Shown one piece after another: positions 1 through 7,774 of a stretch of DNA of 14,467 bases; the stretch's first letter is position 1; the number at the start of each line of letters is the position of its first letter. The stretch is taken from positions 1 through 14,467 of the forward strand of contig JAKRSG010000185.1 in the NCBI GenBank assembly GCA_022402405.1, given 5' to 3'. The notes beneath the pieces were generated by a model. The model did not search any database and had not been told where the DNA came from. It saw only the letters and a program-made list of their open reading frames with translations. This DNA is from Bacteroidia bacterium. Lineage in GTDB: Bacteria > Bacteroidota > Bacteroidia > UKL13-3. Both the position numbers and the translations under genes were made by a program.

Positions 1-50
1 TTATCTCGAGTTTTACATATCAGATTGTGGATAGGTTTTTTCACAGTCTG
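1..50. repeat. Diverged direct repeat, copy 1
   Basis: This segment begins with TTATCTCGAGTTTTACAT and ends near TCACAGTCTG. It matches 997-1045 at roughly 42 of 50 aligned positions with one single-base gap (count made by eye). Both copies lie directly upstream of a small gene, 65 and 31 bases before its start codon. A second, weaker shared element follows each copy: CAGACAA at 94-100 here and CAGGACAAA at 1056-1064 in the other copy. Because the copy starts at the first base of the window, it may extend further left. Confidence 0.75.
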
Positions 51-115
51 ACGTTACTGGCAATAGTAATTGATATCGCTTCAACAAAAAAAACAGACAA
101 AAAAGAAAAATATTT

Positions 116-832
116 ATGACCGAAATTATTCAGAAATATATTGAGACAATCGGAGCAAGTAATGTATTAGCAATTATCCTTTTTTTTATAAGCTTATTCG
201 TTGCCTTTTATTTATACTATAAAACATTTTACAGACTGGTTTTTTCCACAGGACGAATTTGTAAAGAATGTGCTAATATTTCTGAATGGAATGGTAAAAA
301 TAAGGAATTCACTTCAAGAATTTTATTTTATAACAATGGACGTAAAACTATCTCAAAAAATGAAATAAAAAAACTTGAATTAAAATCAACAGGCAAAATA
401 ATCTCTGTAAAAAATATTAAGACCAATGATACTATTAAGACAAAAACAAATACAAAGAAGAGTGTTATCAACATTGATATCGAATATTTGGACTCGTCAG
501 AGTTTTTTGTTTTAGAGGTAAATCATAACGGAAATTTAGAAGTAAATGGTCGAATTTCTGAAACTGGAAACCTATTACATACAGAGCCAAGATTTTGGGT
601 AGCGTTGAATATTCTTTTTATGGTTCTTTTTTTTGTTATGATTTTTTATGAACTAATGAACACACCTGACAAAAATGACCCATTTACATTAGAATTTATA
701 ACGAACTTCTTTATCTTCTTTGGAATTTTCAGTGTATTAAGATTTATTCACTATATATTATTTATTCCAGATAGCATTTCTTCCAAGTATTTAGATACTA
801 AAGATAAATTTGCAAAAGAATTTAAAAGCTGA
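116..832 (+). CDS. Hypothetical three-helix membrane protein
   Basis: I do not recognise this 238-residue protein. It has one hydrophobic segment near the N terminus (about residues 16-36), a central polar domain of about 120 residues rich in Lys, Asn, Thr and Ile that looks like beta structure, and two more hydrophobic segments (about 161-181 and 191-216). A CxxC pair (C49, C52) sits just after the first helix. The central domain probably lies on one side of the inner membrane. The start at 116 is the first in-frame ATG and follows an A-rich stretch, as is common in Bacteroidota. The gene is strikingly AT-rich compared with the carbohydrate genes to the right. It is preceded by a repeat shared with the next gene, which suggests acquisition as a unit. 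No function can be assigned. Confidence 0.7.
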   Translation: MTEIIQKYIETIGASNVLAIILFFISLFVAFYLYYKTFYRLVFSTGRICKECANISEWNGKNKEFTSRILFYNNGRKTISKNEIKKLELKSTGKIISVKNIKTNDTIKTKTNTKKSVINIDIEYLDSSEFFVLEVNHNGNLEVNGRISETGNLLHTEPRFWVALNILFMVLFFVMIFYELMNTPDKNDPFTLEFITNFFIFFGIFSVLRFIHYILFIPDSISSKYLDTKDKFAKEFKS

Positions 833-996
833 CAATGAAACACTTGACAGAAAGAGTTAAATACCTCCTGACAATGATGGTAACCCATAATTTTATCGTA
901 TTATTCAATAGACTTATGCCTATTTATCAAAAGGAGTTGGGATAAAGCGGATTTACTCATTATCTAAAATTTAAATTCAGTTGTATTTATCCTTTT

Positions 997-1045
997 TTAT
1001 CTCGAGTTTTACATGTCAATTTTGGATAAATCTATTCACAGTTTG
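997..1045. repeat. Diverged direct repeat, copy 2
   Basis: This is the second copy of the element at 1-50. The first 18 bases are identical (TTATCTCGAGTTTTACAT), followed by TCA, a TGGATA core and a TTCACAG(T/C) end with scattered substitutions. It lies in the 244-bp gap between two unrelated hypothetical genes. Apart from the repeat, the rest of that gap (833-996) shows only a 36-codon open frame at 835-945, which I do not accept as a gene. The spacing between repeat starts, 996 bp, equals one gene plus its flanks, as in a cassette array. Confidence 0.75.
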
Positions 1046-1076
1046 CTAAAAGAAGCAGGACAAATAACGAAATACG

Positions 1077-1583
1077 ATGAACAAAATAATCTCAATTTGT
1101 ATCACAATTATTTTTCTTTGTGCAGGAAAAACAGATGCTTTTAGTCAGAATAAAATTTACGAGTCACAAAAAGACGGTTTTAAAATAAAGTATCCTGCAA
1201 ACCTCACAATAAAGAGTGGCGCAAATAAAGAAACGATTTTTAAAGCTGTGAAAAAAAATGAGAATAATTTTGTTGTCTTTACTGTAAACACTAGTGAGCT
1301 TGATACAAAAACTGCAAAATTAAATGAAGAAAATTTCAAGGAAATGTTAAATGCACTCGAAAAGGCTTATAAGATAAAAACATCAAAACATAAATTTCAA
1401 AGACGGGGTAAGATACGAATATTATCATTTGAAAACTTGGATCCATGGGGTAATCTAAATATAACGTATTTTTACATTTATCCAAATTCGTTGTTTACTG
1501 TAGTATTTAACTGTGATTTAAAATATTTTAATCAGCACGAAAACGAAATTTTTGAAAGTTTAAACTCTTTTCAGAGTTATTAA
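1077..1583 (+). CDS. Small secreted protein, possibly PsbP/DcrB-like fold
   Basis: The 168-residue product starts with a clear signal peptide: Lys at position 3, a hydrophobic stretch at about 4-16, and likely cleavage after the SQ at 23-24. The mature part begins with a GFKIKYP segment (34-40) followed by alternating strands. The pattern 'F-x-I-x-Y-P' near the start of a protein of about 140 residues recalls the PsbP/Mog1/DcrB-like fold seen in many small periplasmic or lipoprotein hypotheticals. That is a resemblance by eye only. There is no lipobox Cys at a suitable position, so it is probably periplasmic or secreted. It is preceded by the repeat at 997-1045. A short AATCA/TGATT hairpin lies just after the stop. 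The role is unknown. Confidence 0.7.
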   Translation: MNKIISICITIIFLCAGKTDAFSQNKIYESQKDGFKIKYPANLTIKSGANKETIFKAVKKNENNFVVFTVNTSELDTKTAKLNEENFKEMLNALEKAYKIKTSKHKFQRRGKIRILSFENLDPWGNLNITYFYIYPNSLFTVVFNCDLKYFNQHENEIFESLNSFQSY

Positions 1584-1584
1584 C

Positions 1585-1600
1585 AATCAAAACTGATTTT
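1585..1600 (+). terminator. Weak hairpin after the small secreted gene
   Basis: Two bases after the stop codon, AATCA (1585-1589) can pair with TGATT (1594-1598) across an AAAC loop, followed by TTAAT. The stem is only five A/T-rich pairs and the T-run is short, so a terminator role is tentative. A second small stem, CAACC/GGTTG (1628-1645), lies further down and lacks a T-run. Confidence 0.2.
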
Positions 1601-1742
1601 AATATGAAGTAATCAAAAGATTGGGACCAACCAAGAAAAAGGTTGATGTTATAATAAATGAATGATTTTTTTTAGTGTTTATTGATGAAATTGGTAATTT
1701 TGAAATTAGTTTAAGTTTTAGTTGATTTTAAGTATTATTTAC

Positions 1743-1904
1743 ATGAAAAAGGTATTATCAGTGTGTGTTTTTTTATTGGGTGCATTTTTAGGTGCTGGAA
1801 CGAGAACTAATTTTTATGGAGACATTTCAATTTTCGTAACTATAATAATTATTGCAATTTCATTTGCTATTATGAGATTTGCAATTGAACTTTGGAAGTC
1901 ATAA
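1743..1904 (+). CDS. Small two-helix membrane protein
   Basis: This encodes 53 residues from the ATG at 1743. I prefer this start over an in-frame upstream ATG at 1722 because the protein then begins MKKVL, directly followed by a hydrophobic segment. Two hydrophobic stretches (about residues 3-19 and 28-46) are joined by a short polar loop containing TRTNFYGD. A possible -33/-7 promoter lies upstream: TTG at 1691-1693, an 18-base spacer, then TAAGTTTT at 1712-1719. AT-rich DNA gives such matches easily. The 3' end overlaps the open frame of the sorting-domain fragment that follows, so the end of this gene may be a fusion junction created by a deletion. I do not recognise the family; it could also be a spurious frame. 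Confidence 0.4.
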   Translation: MKKVLSVCVFLLGAFLGAGTRTNFYGDISIFVTIIIIAISFAIMRFAIELWKS

Positions 1905-2263
1905 CATTGTGGCATGAGCCTTATCCGGCCTTGCTTTGTGTACAATATGAAAATGGCGACATAGTGAACATGTTAGGGCCCTATTGTTACAGATTACGAA
2001 CGGATATAGAGAAAATAGAATATCATTCTTATGTTTTAGAAATTTACCCTAACCCATTTTATCAATCTGTAAATGTTAATTCCAATCAAAATATTATTTC
2101 CTATAAAATTGAAAATTCAAAAGGGCAGTTAATTAAGCAGGAAAATGTTGGCGAGAATAAATTTCAGATTGATCTTTCTGGAAACTCAAACGATATTTAT
2201 TTTGTTACATTTTTTACATCTAGTGGATTCGAAATTCGTAAACTAATAAAAAACGGCTTGTAA
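1889..2263 (+). pseudogene. C-terminal fragment of a T9SS-secreted protein (sorting domain)
   Basis: The frame carries a clear type A Por secretion system (T9SS) C-terminal sorting domain. It has an EIYPNPF motif, then a V-x-V strand, then an 'I-x-Y-x-I-x-N-x-x-GQ-x-I' segment, an 'IDLS' segment, an 'IYFV' strand and a terminal RKLIK. Counted from a TTG at 1892, YPNPF is at residues 52-56 and the domain runs to the end (123). Such domains normally sit at the end of large secreted proteins. Here only about 45 residues precede it, with no ATG before codon 27, no signal peptide, and a stop just upstream at 1886-1888. The simplest reading is a 5'-deleted gene remnant. A sorting domain without a Sec signal cannot direct secretion, so the product is probably non-functional if made at all. 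It shows that the organism has, or had, a type IX secretion system. Confidence 0.7.
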
Positions 2264-2278
2264 CAGCTAGAGGATTGT

Positions 2279-2331
2279 CTTAAGTAGGTTTTGATCTTCA
2301 TCTTAAAACCATCATACTCATTTCTACTAAG
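2279..2331. terminator. Inverted-repeat structure between convergent genes
   Basis: An inner hairpin pairs GGTTTTGAT (2287-2295) with ATC-TT-AAAACC (2300-2310), with a two-base bulge and a CTTC loop. An outer arm pairs CTTAAGTAG (2279-2287) with CTACTAAG (2324-2331), with one bulge. It sits in the 119-bp gap between the T9SS fragment and the end of the convergent kinase gene, where a bidirectional terminator would be expected. No strong T-run follows on either strand, so this is a moderate to weak call. Confidence 0.35.
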
Positions 2332-2382
2332 TATCTATTATATTTAAACTAAGAATGCTTTCAAGTTAAGGCCTTTAGTATT

Positions 2383-4377
2383 TTATAAATCCATAGGCAA
2401 CGACACCGTAAACGAAGTACCCTTATCCAATGTGCTTTTACCAGAGAAGGTACCATTAAGGGCGGCGGTAAATTCTTTGCATAACACTAGTCCGAGGCCT
2501 GTGCCCAGTTCTCCTTGTGTGCCCGGTTTACTTGCCACACCCGTATTGCTTTGCAACAATTCTGTTAACGATTTTTCGTCTATACCCTTTCCTTGATCTA
2601 CAACAGAAATATCTATTTTATTTATATCTTTATTAGGTGTTAAAACAAGATCAATAGACGAATTAGGTTCAGAAAATTTGATGGCGTTAGTTAATAAGTT
2701 TCTAACAATAACAGTAAGCAAAGCTGGGTCTGTTTGAACCCATATTTGTTCTGAATGGATAAAGTTGAGTGATATATTTTTTTTAGAGAGCTGCGGTTTT
2801 ATTTGTTTAGTAATTTCTTGACAAAGGTCTTCCAAATCGATTTTAGAGAACTTGGGTACAATACCATTTTCCATTCCAGATTTGGCCCAGATGAGGAGAT
2901 TATCTAACATAGCATTTAGGCTATTTAAATTATCTCCAATACGCTTACTATATTCTATTAATTCTTTTTCAGAAATTTCTTTTTCGCTATACAATTCTAT
3001 GAGACTGTTTAAGGTTCCTATAGGACCCCTAATATCGTGAGCAACTACAGAGAACAGTTTACTTTTTTGCTGATTAAGGTTTTCTAGTTTTTTGCTTTGT
3101 TTTTTAATTTTGGCATTTTTCTCAGATAAGGCGCTATTATACCGTCTTTGCAAAAAAGCCAATATAATGGCTAGAATCATAAGAATGGTAATAGCACCCG
3201 CTATAATAGTATTTCTTTTACGCTCTTCTTTTAGAGAAACAATTTTGCTAAAACTATCTTCAATTACATATCTATCTGAGAGTATTTCTTTGCTTTTTTC
3301 TTTTCTTAAAGCAGCATATAAACTATCTAGATAGAATAATGCAGCTGTATTTTGGCCACTAACTAAACCCAGCTTGATAGCTCTAAGCCTCAGACCGCTT
3401 TTAAAAATATTAATTTCTTCATTATAGGTTGGTTCAACCCGTTTAATTAAGAGAGCGGCTGTATCGTAAATTTGATTGGCTTTAGAATACTTTTGATTGA
3501 GAATATGCAAATCTACCAAACTTAACAGCGCATTAATGGCGCTACCAGTTTGCCCGGTTTTGATAGATTGTTGGTAATCTTGTAATAATAATTCCTCTGC
3601 AGATTCTGTATTTCCATTACTAATTTGGAACGCTGCTAAGTTGCCAGAAATAATACCCTGCCAATCTACCCTTTGGGTTAATTGAGCTCTAAGTAGACCC
3701 AAATTAAAATAGAATTTGGCCGAATCTAATACGTTATTTTCTCTAAAACCTATGGCCAAAGCATTAGCGTTTTGTATAGAGATGTCTTTAGCTTTAGTTT
3801 CTAGGTTTGTGAATCCAATTTGATTGATAATACCTTCAGCCATTCGATATCTTTGTGTAGCAGAATCTTGATTACTATTAAAATTAAAAAAGTTTCCTAA
3901 GCCAACTTGATATTCTAATAAGCCAGTAAATTTTCCTTTTTTAATTAATTTTTCTTGAACAGAATTATCGAATTTAACAAAATTCTGGTAGTCTTTGCAC
4001 ATTAAATACAGAGATGCTTGAGCCAAATCTATTGAATAAGAGTACTTTTCAAATTCGGGTCTGATGATAATGACTTCCCGTAAAAACTTAAGATAAGCTC
4101 GCGCATCTTCCAGGGGTAACAAAGACCTAAAAATGGTATAATTAAAATCATAAATGAGCGAGTTAAATTTTTCTTCAGGGCAATTTTTTTTGAACGCCAT
4201 GTTTCCTATGCTATCTAGGTGTAATAATTTAGTTCCAGGATAAACAATGTTATTACCTTTAGCTTGGAAACCTACCAACAACACAAAAACGAACAGATAT
4301 ATAAGATTTTTCAAAATGATAAATGGATTCTTGGCGGCAAAATAAAACGAAAAGCTATTAAAATGTAATATATTCAT
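2383..4377 (-). CDS. Membrane sensor histidine kinase with TPR-like sensor domain
   Basis: The 664-residue protein is read as a two-component sensor kinase. A hydrophobic N-terminal segment (about 20-37) serves as signal peptide or anchor. Residues about 43-385 are helical, with repeated Ala/Leu/Tyr patterns typical of TPR-like sensor regions in Bacteroidota kinases. A membrane helix follows at about 389-409, then a charged coiled coil (about 413-440). The HisKA domain holds the H-box HDIRGP with H447 as the phosphorylated histidine. The HATPase domain has an N-box with N560 and N564, a G1 box DQGKGID (594-600) and a G2 box GELGTGLGL (622-630). All catalytic boxes look intact. No receiver or DNA-binding domain is attached, so it is not a hybrid (HTCS) regulator and needs a separate response regulator, absent from this window. 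It is divergent from the glucan block, 246 bp away; a role in sensing glucan products is only a positional guess. Confidence 0.9.
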   Translation of the reverse strand: MNILHFNSFSFYFAAKNPFIILKNLIYLFVFVLLVGFQAKGNNIVYPGTKLLHLDSIGNMAFKKNCPEEKFNSLIYDFNYTIFRSLLPLEDARAYLKFLREVIIIRPEFEKYSYSIDLAQASLYLMCKDYQNFVKFDNSVQEKLIKKGKFTGLLEYQVGLGNFFNFNSNQDSATQRYRMAEGIINQIGFTNLETKAKDISIQNANALAIGFRENNVLDSAKFYFNLGLLRAQLTQRVDWQGIISGNLAAFQISNGNTESAEELLLQDYQQSIKTGQTGSAINALLSLVDLHILNQKYSKANQIYDTAALLIKRVEPTYNEEINIFKSGLRLRAIKLGLVSGQNTAALFYLDSLYAALRKEKSKEILSDRYVIEDSFSKIVSLKEERKRNTIIAGAITILMILAIILAFLQRRYNSALSEKNAKIKKQSKKLENLNQQKSKLFSVVAHDIRGPIGTLNSLIELYSEKEISEKELIEYSKRIGDNLNSLNAMLDNLLIWAKSGMENGIVPKFSKIDLEDLCQEITKQIKPQLSKKNISLNFIHSEQIWVQTDPALLTVIVRNLLTNAIKFSEPNSSIDLVLTPNKDINKIDISVVDQGKGIDEKSLTELLQSNTGVASKPGTQGELGTGLGLVLCKEFTAALNGTFSGKSTLDKGTSFTVSLPMDL

Positions 4378-4573
4378 TTAAATAAAGAATTCTATTGTTG
4401 GTTGTAAATAGGTATTAAACGCATAATGTATAACAGCAATAGTGCGTAATATTTTCAGAAAAAATAAAAAAAGTTGGATTGTTAAGAAATTTATTCCTTA
4501 ATTTGGTTATTGTAAATTTTACCATAATTAAAAAATCGAGATAAAATCAAGATAATTAACCGGTAAAAAGAAC

Positions 4574-4601
4574 TTGCATTGATTCAAAAAATCTATGTTT
4601 A
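4574..4601 (+). promoter_or_regulatory. Candidate Bacteroidota -33/-7 promoter of the glucan operon
   Basis: A TTG at 4574-4576 (-33 element) is followed, after 17 bases, by TATGTTTA at 4594-4601, which fits the TAnnTTTG -7 consensus of Bacteroidota except for its last base. Transcription would start around 4608, leaving a very short leader before the ATG at 4624. The rest of the 246-bp divergent gap (4378-4623) is AT-rich. I found no clear matching promoter for the kinase on the other strand and no obvious operator repeat. Confidence 0.45.
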
Positions 4602-4623
4602 TAAACAAACTAATTAATACAAA

Positions 4624-7600
4624 ATGAGAAAAATTCTACTTCAAGGTCTTTTATTTCTTGTTCCATTTATGTCATTTGCTCAAGGTGAGAAGGTGCAAGT
4701 TATTAAATCCGAAAACGGATTTAAATTATCAGTTAATGGAAAAGAAACCTTCATTAACGGGATGAACTGGGATTACTTTCCGGTGGGTACCAACTACAAT
4801 TACAGTTTATGGAATCAATCGGATGATGTAATAACGGCGGCATTAGATAATGAGATGTCGTTATTAAAAAACATGGGTGTAAATGTAATAAGGCAATATA
4901 CCGGAGTGCCTGCCAGATGGATTAAATACATTTACGAGAACTACGGCATTTATACTATGCTAAACCATTCTTTTGGAAGATATGGTTTAACGGTAAAAGG
5001 TAAATGGGAAGCTATAACAGATTATTCTAGTCCATTGGTGCGAGAGATATTGCTCAGCGAAACCAAGGAGATGGTATCACAATACAAAGAAACTCCGGGT
5101 CTTTTGTTATTTTTATTAGGTAATGAAAACAACTACGGACTATTTTGGAGAGGAGCCGAAACCGAAAACATTCCCTTTGCCGACCGTGCCTCTACCAAAG
5201 ATGCTTTTCACTTGTATAGGTTGTTTAATGAAGCAGCCAAAGAGTTAAAGCAGATAGATCAAAATCACCCGATAGCTATTTGTAATGGAGATTTGCTATT
5301 TTCAGATATCATTGCCAAAGAGTGCAAGGATGTAGATATTTTGGGTATAAATGTATATCGCGGTGCTACCTTTACCGATTTATACGACAGGGTAAAAAAG
5401 GAGTTGAATATGCCTGTAGTATTAACCGAATTTGGAGCAGACGCATACAATACAGTTGCCAACCAAGAAGACCAAGAGTATCAAGCTAAAGTTTTAGTAA
5501 GTAATTGGAAAGGTATTTATGAGAACGCTGTTGGCATGGGTGGCAACGATAATAGCTTAGGAGGGTTTACTTTTCAGTTTAGCGATGGATGGTGGAAAAC
5601 CGGACAAACATTAAACCTAGACATTCACGATGCAACTGCATCTTGGTCGAACGGTGGATATAAAAACGATTTTGTGAATGGCGAAAACAACATGAACGAA
5701 GAGTGGTTTGGTATTTGCGCCAAGGGTCAAACCAACGAAAGAGGCAATTACGATTTATATCCAAGAGCCGCTTATTATGCCTTGCAACATGTTCATAGGT
5801 TTAATCCTTACACAGGGAATATAGCCTTAATGAATACTTTTTTTGGAGGTATATCTCATTCTGATTTTGCCTTAAAAGCCAGAGGAGATAAGGCGGTATT
5901 AGAATCAAAAGACAAGGGTAAATTATACCTAAGCAATTTACAAGCAAATTTTGCCACCTATCAAACAGGGGGTAGTTTAATTTCTACTCCAGTGGCATCT
6001 AATCCTGCTACTGCCACTGGCTATCCCAATGCACAAGGGTTTGATCATATGCAATCTTTTAATATAGGAGTAACTGCTACTCCGGCACCTAATATGAGAG
6101 CCAATGTTCAGTTTAATTTATTAGGCCATGTTGCTACCAATCCAATAGATGAAATATTTTATGAAAACAGAGGCAGACCTATTACTGTAAGCTCACCTAA
6201 CGGACCTATTCAAATTTCGGATAATAACAGATTACAACTTTATAGAGCTAGTTATACATGGGATGCTAGGGAGTTTAAGTTAACCGGCTTTTATAGAACC
6301 GGCCATTACCATTGGGGATATGAAGGCGACTTTTTTGGGTTATATCCAGAGGCAAATTATGGTCCTAACATAGATATATACAATGGTAATGCACCATTTG
6401 GATTTGAGTTAGAGGCCAAAAAACAACTCAAAGGATTAAAAGTAGCCTTTGGTCCGGAATTATGGTGGGGGGCTAACCCAGCTGTTTTAGTTAAGTACAG
6501 CAAAAAAGTAGTAGGCTTAGACTTTACGGGTATATTCCATGAAGACATTGTACAAAGAACTAATTTACAAAGTTCGTTTGCTGTACCTGTTCCAAAAACA
6601 AGAAGATTAACTTTTGTGCTTGCCAAAAAAATGGAGAAACTCACCTTTGATGTAGGAGGTATATGGGGCGGTCAGCCATTAGTGGGAAGAAACTTCCAGA
6701 TAATAGAGAACAATACTGTATATGAAGATAAGATTCAGACCAGCGATAACTTTGGTGGTAAAATTAAGCTTACCTATTCTATTGGTGCTATAAGATGGTA
6801 CGGACTTGCCTCATACATGGGATTAGTGGCAAACGGAGGAGTGGATCAAACCAAAACCTTTACAGGTTGGGTGTTAAAAGATATAGGAAGCGGGAATATG
6901 TATAATGCCCTTACAGGTATAACTTATAATATTGGTAAGTTTCAAATAGCACCTAACTTTTTATATCAAAAACCATTGGCTGGCCCAATAGGACCAAACT
7001 TTGCAGCACCAGCAAGGCCACGAAATATTTTGGACGATCCATTTTCTGTGAGAGGTAACAGAGAAACTGTTGGAGGCGAGTTATTACTTACGTTTGACCC
7101 AACGCCAGCCACTTGGATGTATGAGTGGGATAACGATAGAATGGAAGATGCTAAGTTTGCTATGAGCGCTGGATTTGTTTACCGTCATTTACCTACAGTA
7201 CAAGATGCAGCCATTGGTATATTGGGTAATGGAAGAACTACTTTTGTTTTCCCTGGTTCTGCACCAGCACAAGATTTATGGGAAGTAAATACCCGCTTAG
7301 TTTCAAAAATGAGTCCGCACTTTGGCATCATTGGTAATATTTATTTTGGTAACGGTCAGGCCAACGGAAGCGATGCTAGAACCATACACAGATATGGAGC
7401 TGATATAAGAACCATTTACAAAAAGATGAAATTAATGACCATCGTTAGAATTGATGATTGGGGTCCGTTCGACTACCACCGAGATTTTAACCAAACCTTT
7501 CCATTGCAGTTAATAGGAGATTGGTCTATAGAGATTGGAAAGCCAGATTGGTTTTTGATGCCTGGCACTAAGTTAGGAGTAAGAGGAACTTTCCGTACCT

Positions 7601-7743
7601 TAGATAGATACTCTAACAGGTATGCGCCAGCATATATGTTAAACTCAAGTGGCATAAGAGTTCCTGATCCAAATGTTATGGGATTTCCAAATGGCAACGA
7701 ATGGGAGTTACGTATTTACACTCAAATAAATATTAATAATTAA
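4624..7743 (+). CDS. Clan GH-A glycosidase fused to a putative outer-membrane beta-barrel
   Basis: The 1039-residue protein has a signal peptide (1-20, ending SFAQ). Residues about 25-395 form a GH2-like or related clan GH-A TIM barrel: an early FINGMNWDY segment (43-51), an NVIRQY strand (87-92), the acid/base motif GNE with E168 on strand 4, a 'DILGINVY' strand (238-245), and the nucleophile motif LTEFG with E269 on strand 7. From about 400 the character changes to long amphipathic beta-strands with aromatic residues and short turns, such as the region 590-640. This resembles an outer-membrane porin-like barrel and runs to the C terminus, ending in a strand (ELRIYTQI). There is no frameshift between the parts, so the fusion is real in this sequence. 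The protein heads the glucan block, with 31 bp to the next gene. The substrate is inferred from neighbours as beta-1,3-glucan oligosaccharides. The exact GH family is uncertain; annotation pipelines may call it GH2 TIM-barrel protein. Confidence 0.75.
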   Translation: MRKILLQGLLFLVPFMSFAQGEKVQVIKSENGFKLSVNGKETFINGMNWDYFPVGTNYNYSLWNQSDDVITAALDNEMSLLKNMGVNVIRQYTGVPARWIKYIYENYGIYTMLNHSFGRYGLTVKGKWEAITDYSSPLVREILLSETKEMVSQYKETPGLLLFLLGNENNYGLFWRGAETENIPFADRASTKDAFHLYRLFNEAAKELKQIDQNHPIAICNGDLLFSDIIAKECKDVDILGINVYRGATFTDLYDRVKKELNMPVVLTEFGADAYNTVANQEDQEYQAKVLVSNWKGIYENAVGMGGNDNSLGGFTFQFSDGWWKTGQTLNLDIHDATASWSNGGYKNDFVNGENNMNEEWFGICAKGQTNERGNYDLYPRAAYYALQHVHRFNPYTGNIALMNTFFGGISHSDFALKARGDKAVLESKDKGKLYLSNLQANFATYQTGGSLISTPVASNPATATGYPNAQGFDHMQSFNIGVTATPAPNMRANVQFNLLGHVATNPIDEIFYENRGRPITVSSPNGPIQISDNNRLQLYRASYTWDAREFKLTGFYRTGHYHWGYEGDFFGLYPEANYGPNIDIYNGNAPFGFELEAKKQLKGLKVAFGPELWWGANPAVLVKYSKKVVGLDFTGIFHEDIVQRTNLQSSFAVPVPKTRRLTFVLAKKMEKLTFDVGGIWGGQPLVGRNFQIIENNTVYEDKIQTSDNFGGKIKLTYSIGAIRWYGLASYMGLVANGGVDQTKTFTGWVLKDIGSGNMYNALTGITYNIGKFQIAPNFLYQKPLAGPIGPNFAAPARPRNILDDPFSVRGNRETVGGELLLTFDPTPATWMYEWDNDRMEDAKFAMSAGFVYRHLPTVQDAAIGILGNGRTTFVFPGSAPAQDLWEVNTRLVSKMSPHFGIIGNIYFGNGQANGSDARTIHRYGADIRTIYKKMKLMTIVRIDDWGPFDYHRDFNQTFPLQLIGDWSIEIGKPDWFLMPGTKLGVRGTFRTLDRYSNRYAPAYMLNSSGIRVPDPNVMGFPNGNEWELRIYTQININN

Positions 7744-7774
7744 CAGAATTCAGCACTATTTAATATATAAAACG

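Noticed and set aside
835..945. A 36-codon open frame starting three bases after the first gene's stop, beginning MKHLTERVKYLL.
   Set aside because: It is too short, has no recognisable motif, and lies in AT-rich DNA where such frames arise by chance. Its position right behind the first gene is the only argument in its favour.
1020..1045. Possible -33/-7 promoter inside repeat copy 2 (TTTG followed by ACAGTTTG).
   Set aside because: The spacer is only about 13 bases, too short for the Bacteroidota consensus, and the TA of the -7 element is missing. In copy 1 the TTTG of the -7 element is also altered to TCTG.
2852..3334. Open frames on the plus strand inside the histidine kinase gene.
   Set aside because: They are antisense shadows of a well-supported kinase with intact catalytic boxes and have no recognisable protein features.
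4534..4543. TCGAGATAA, the reverse complement of the start of the repeat at 1 and 997, in the promoter gap of the glucan operon.
   Set aside because: Only nine bases match and nothing of the remaining repeat is present, so it is most likely chance around a palindromic CTCGAG-like core.
5265..7697. Several minus-strand open frames of 61-95 codons within the glycosidase-barrel gene.
   Set aside because: They are complementary to conserved coding sequence and show no signal peptide, motif or start context of their own.
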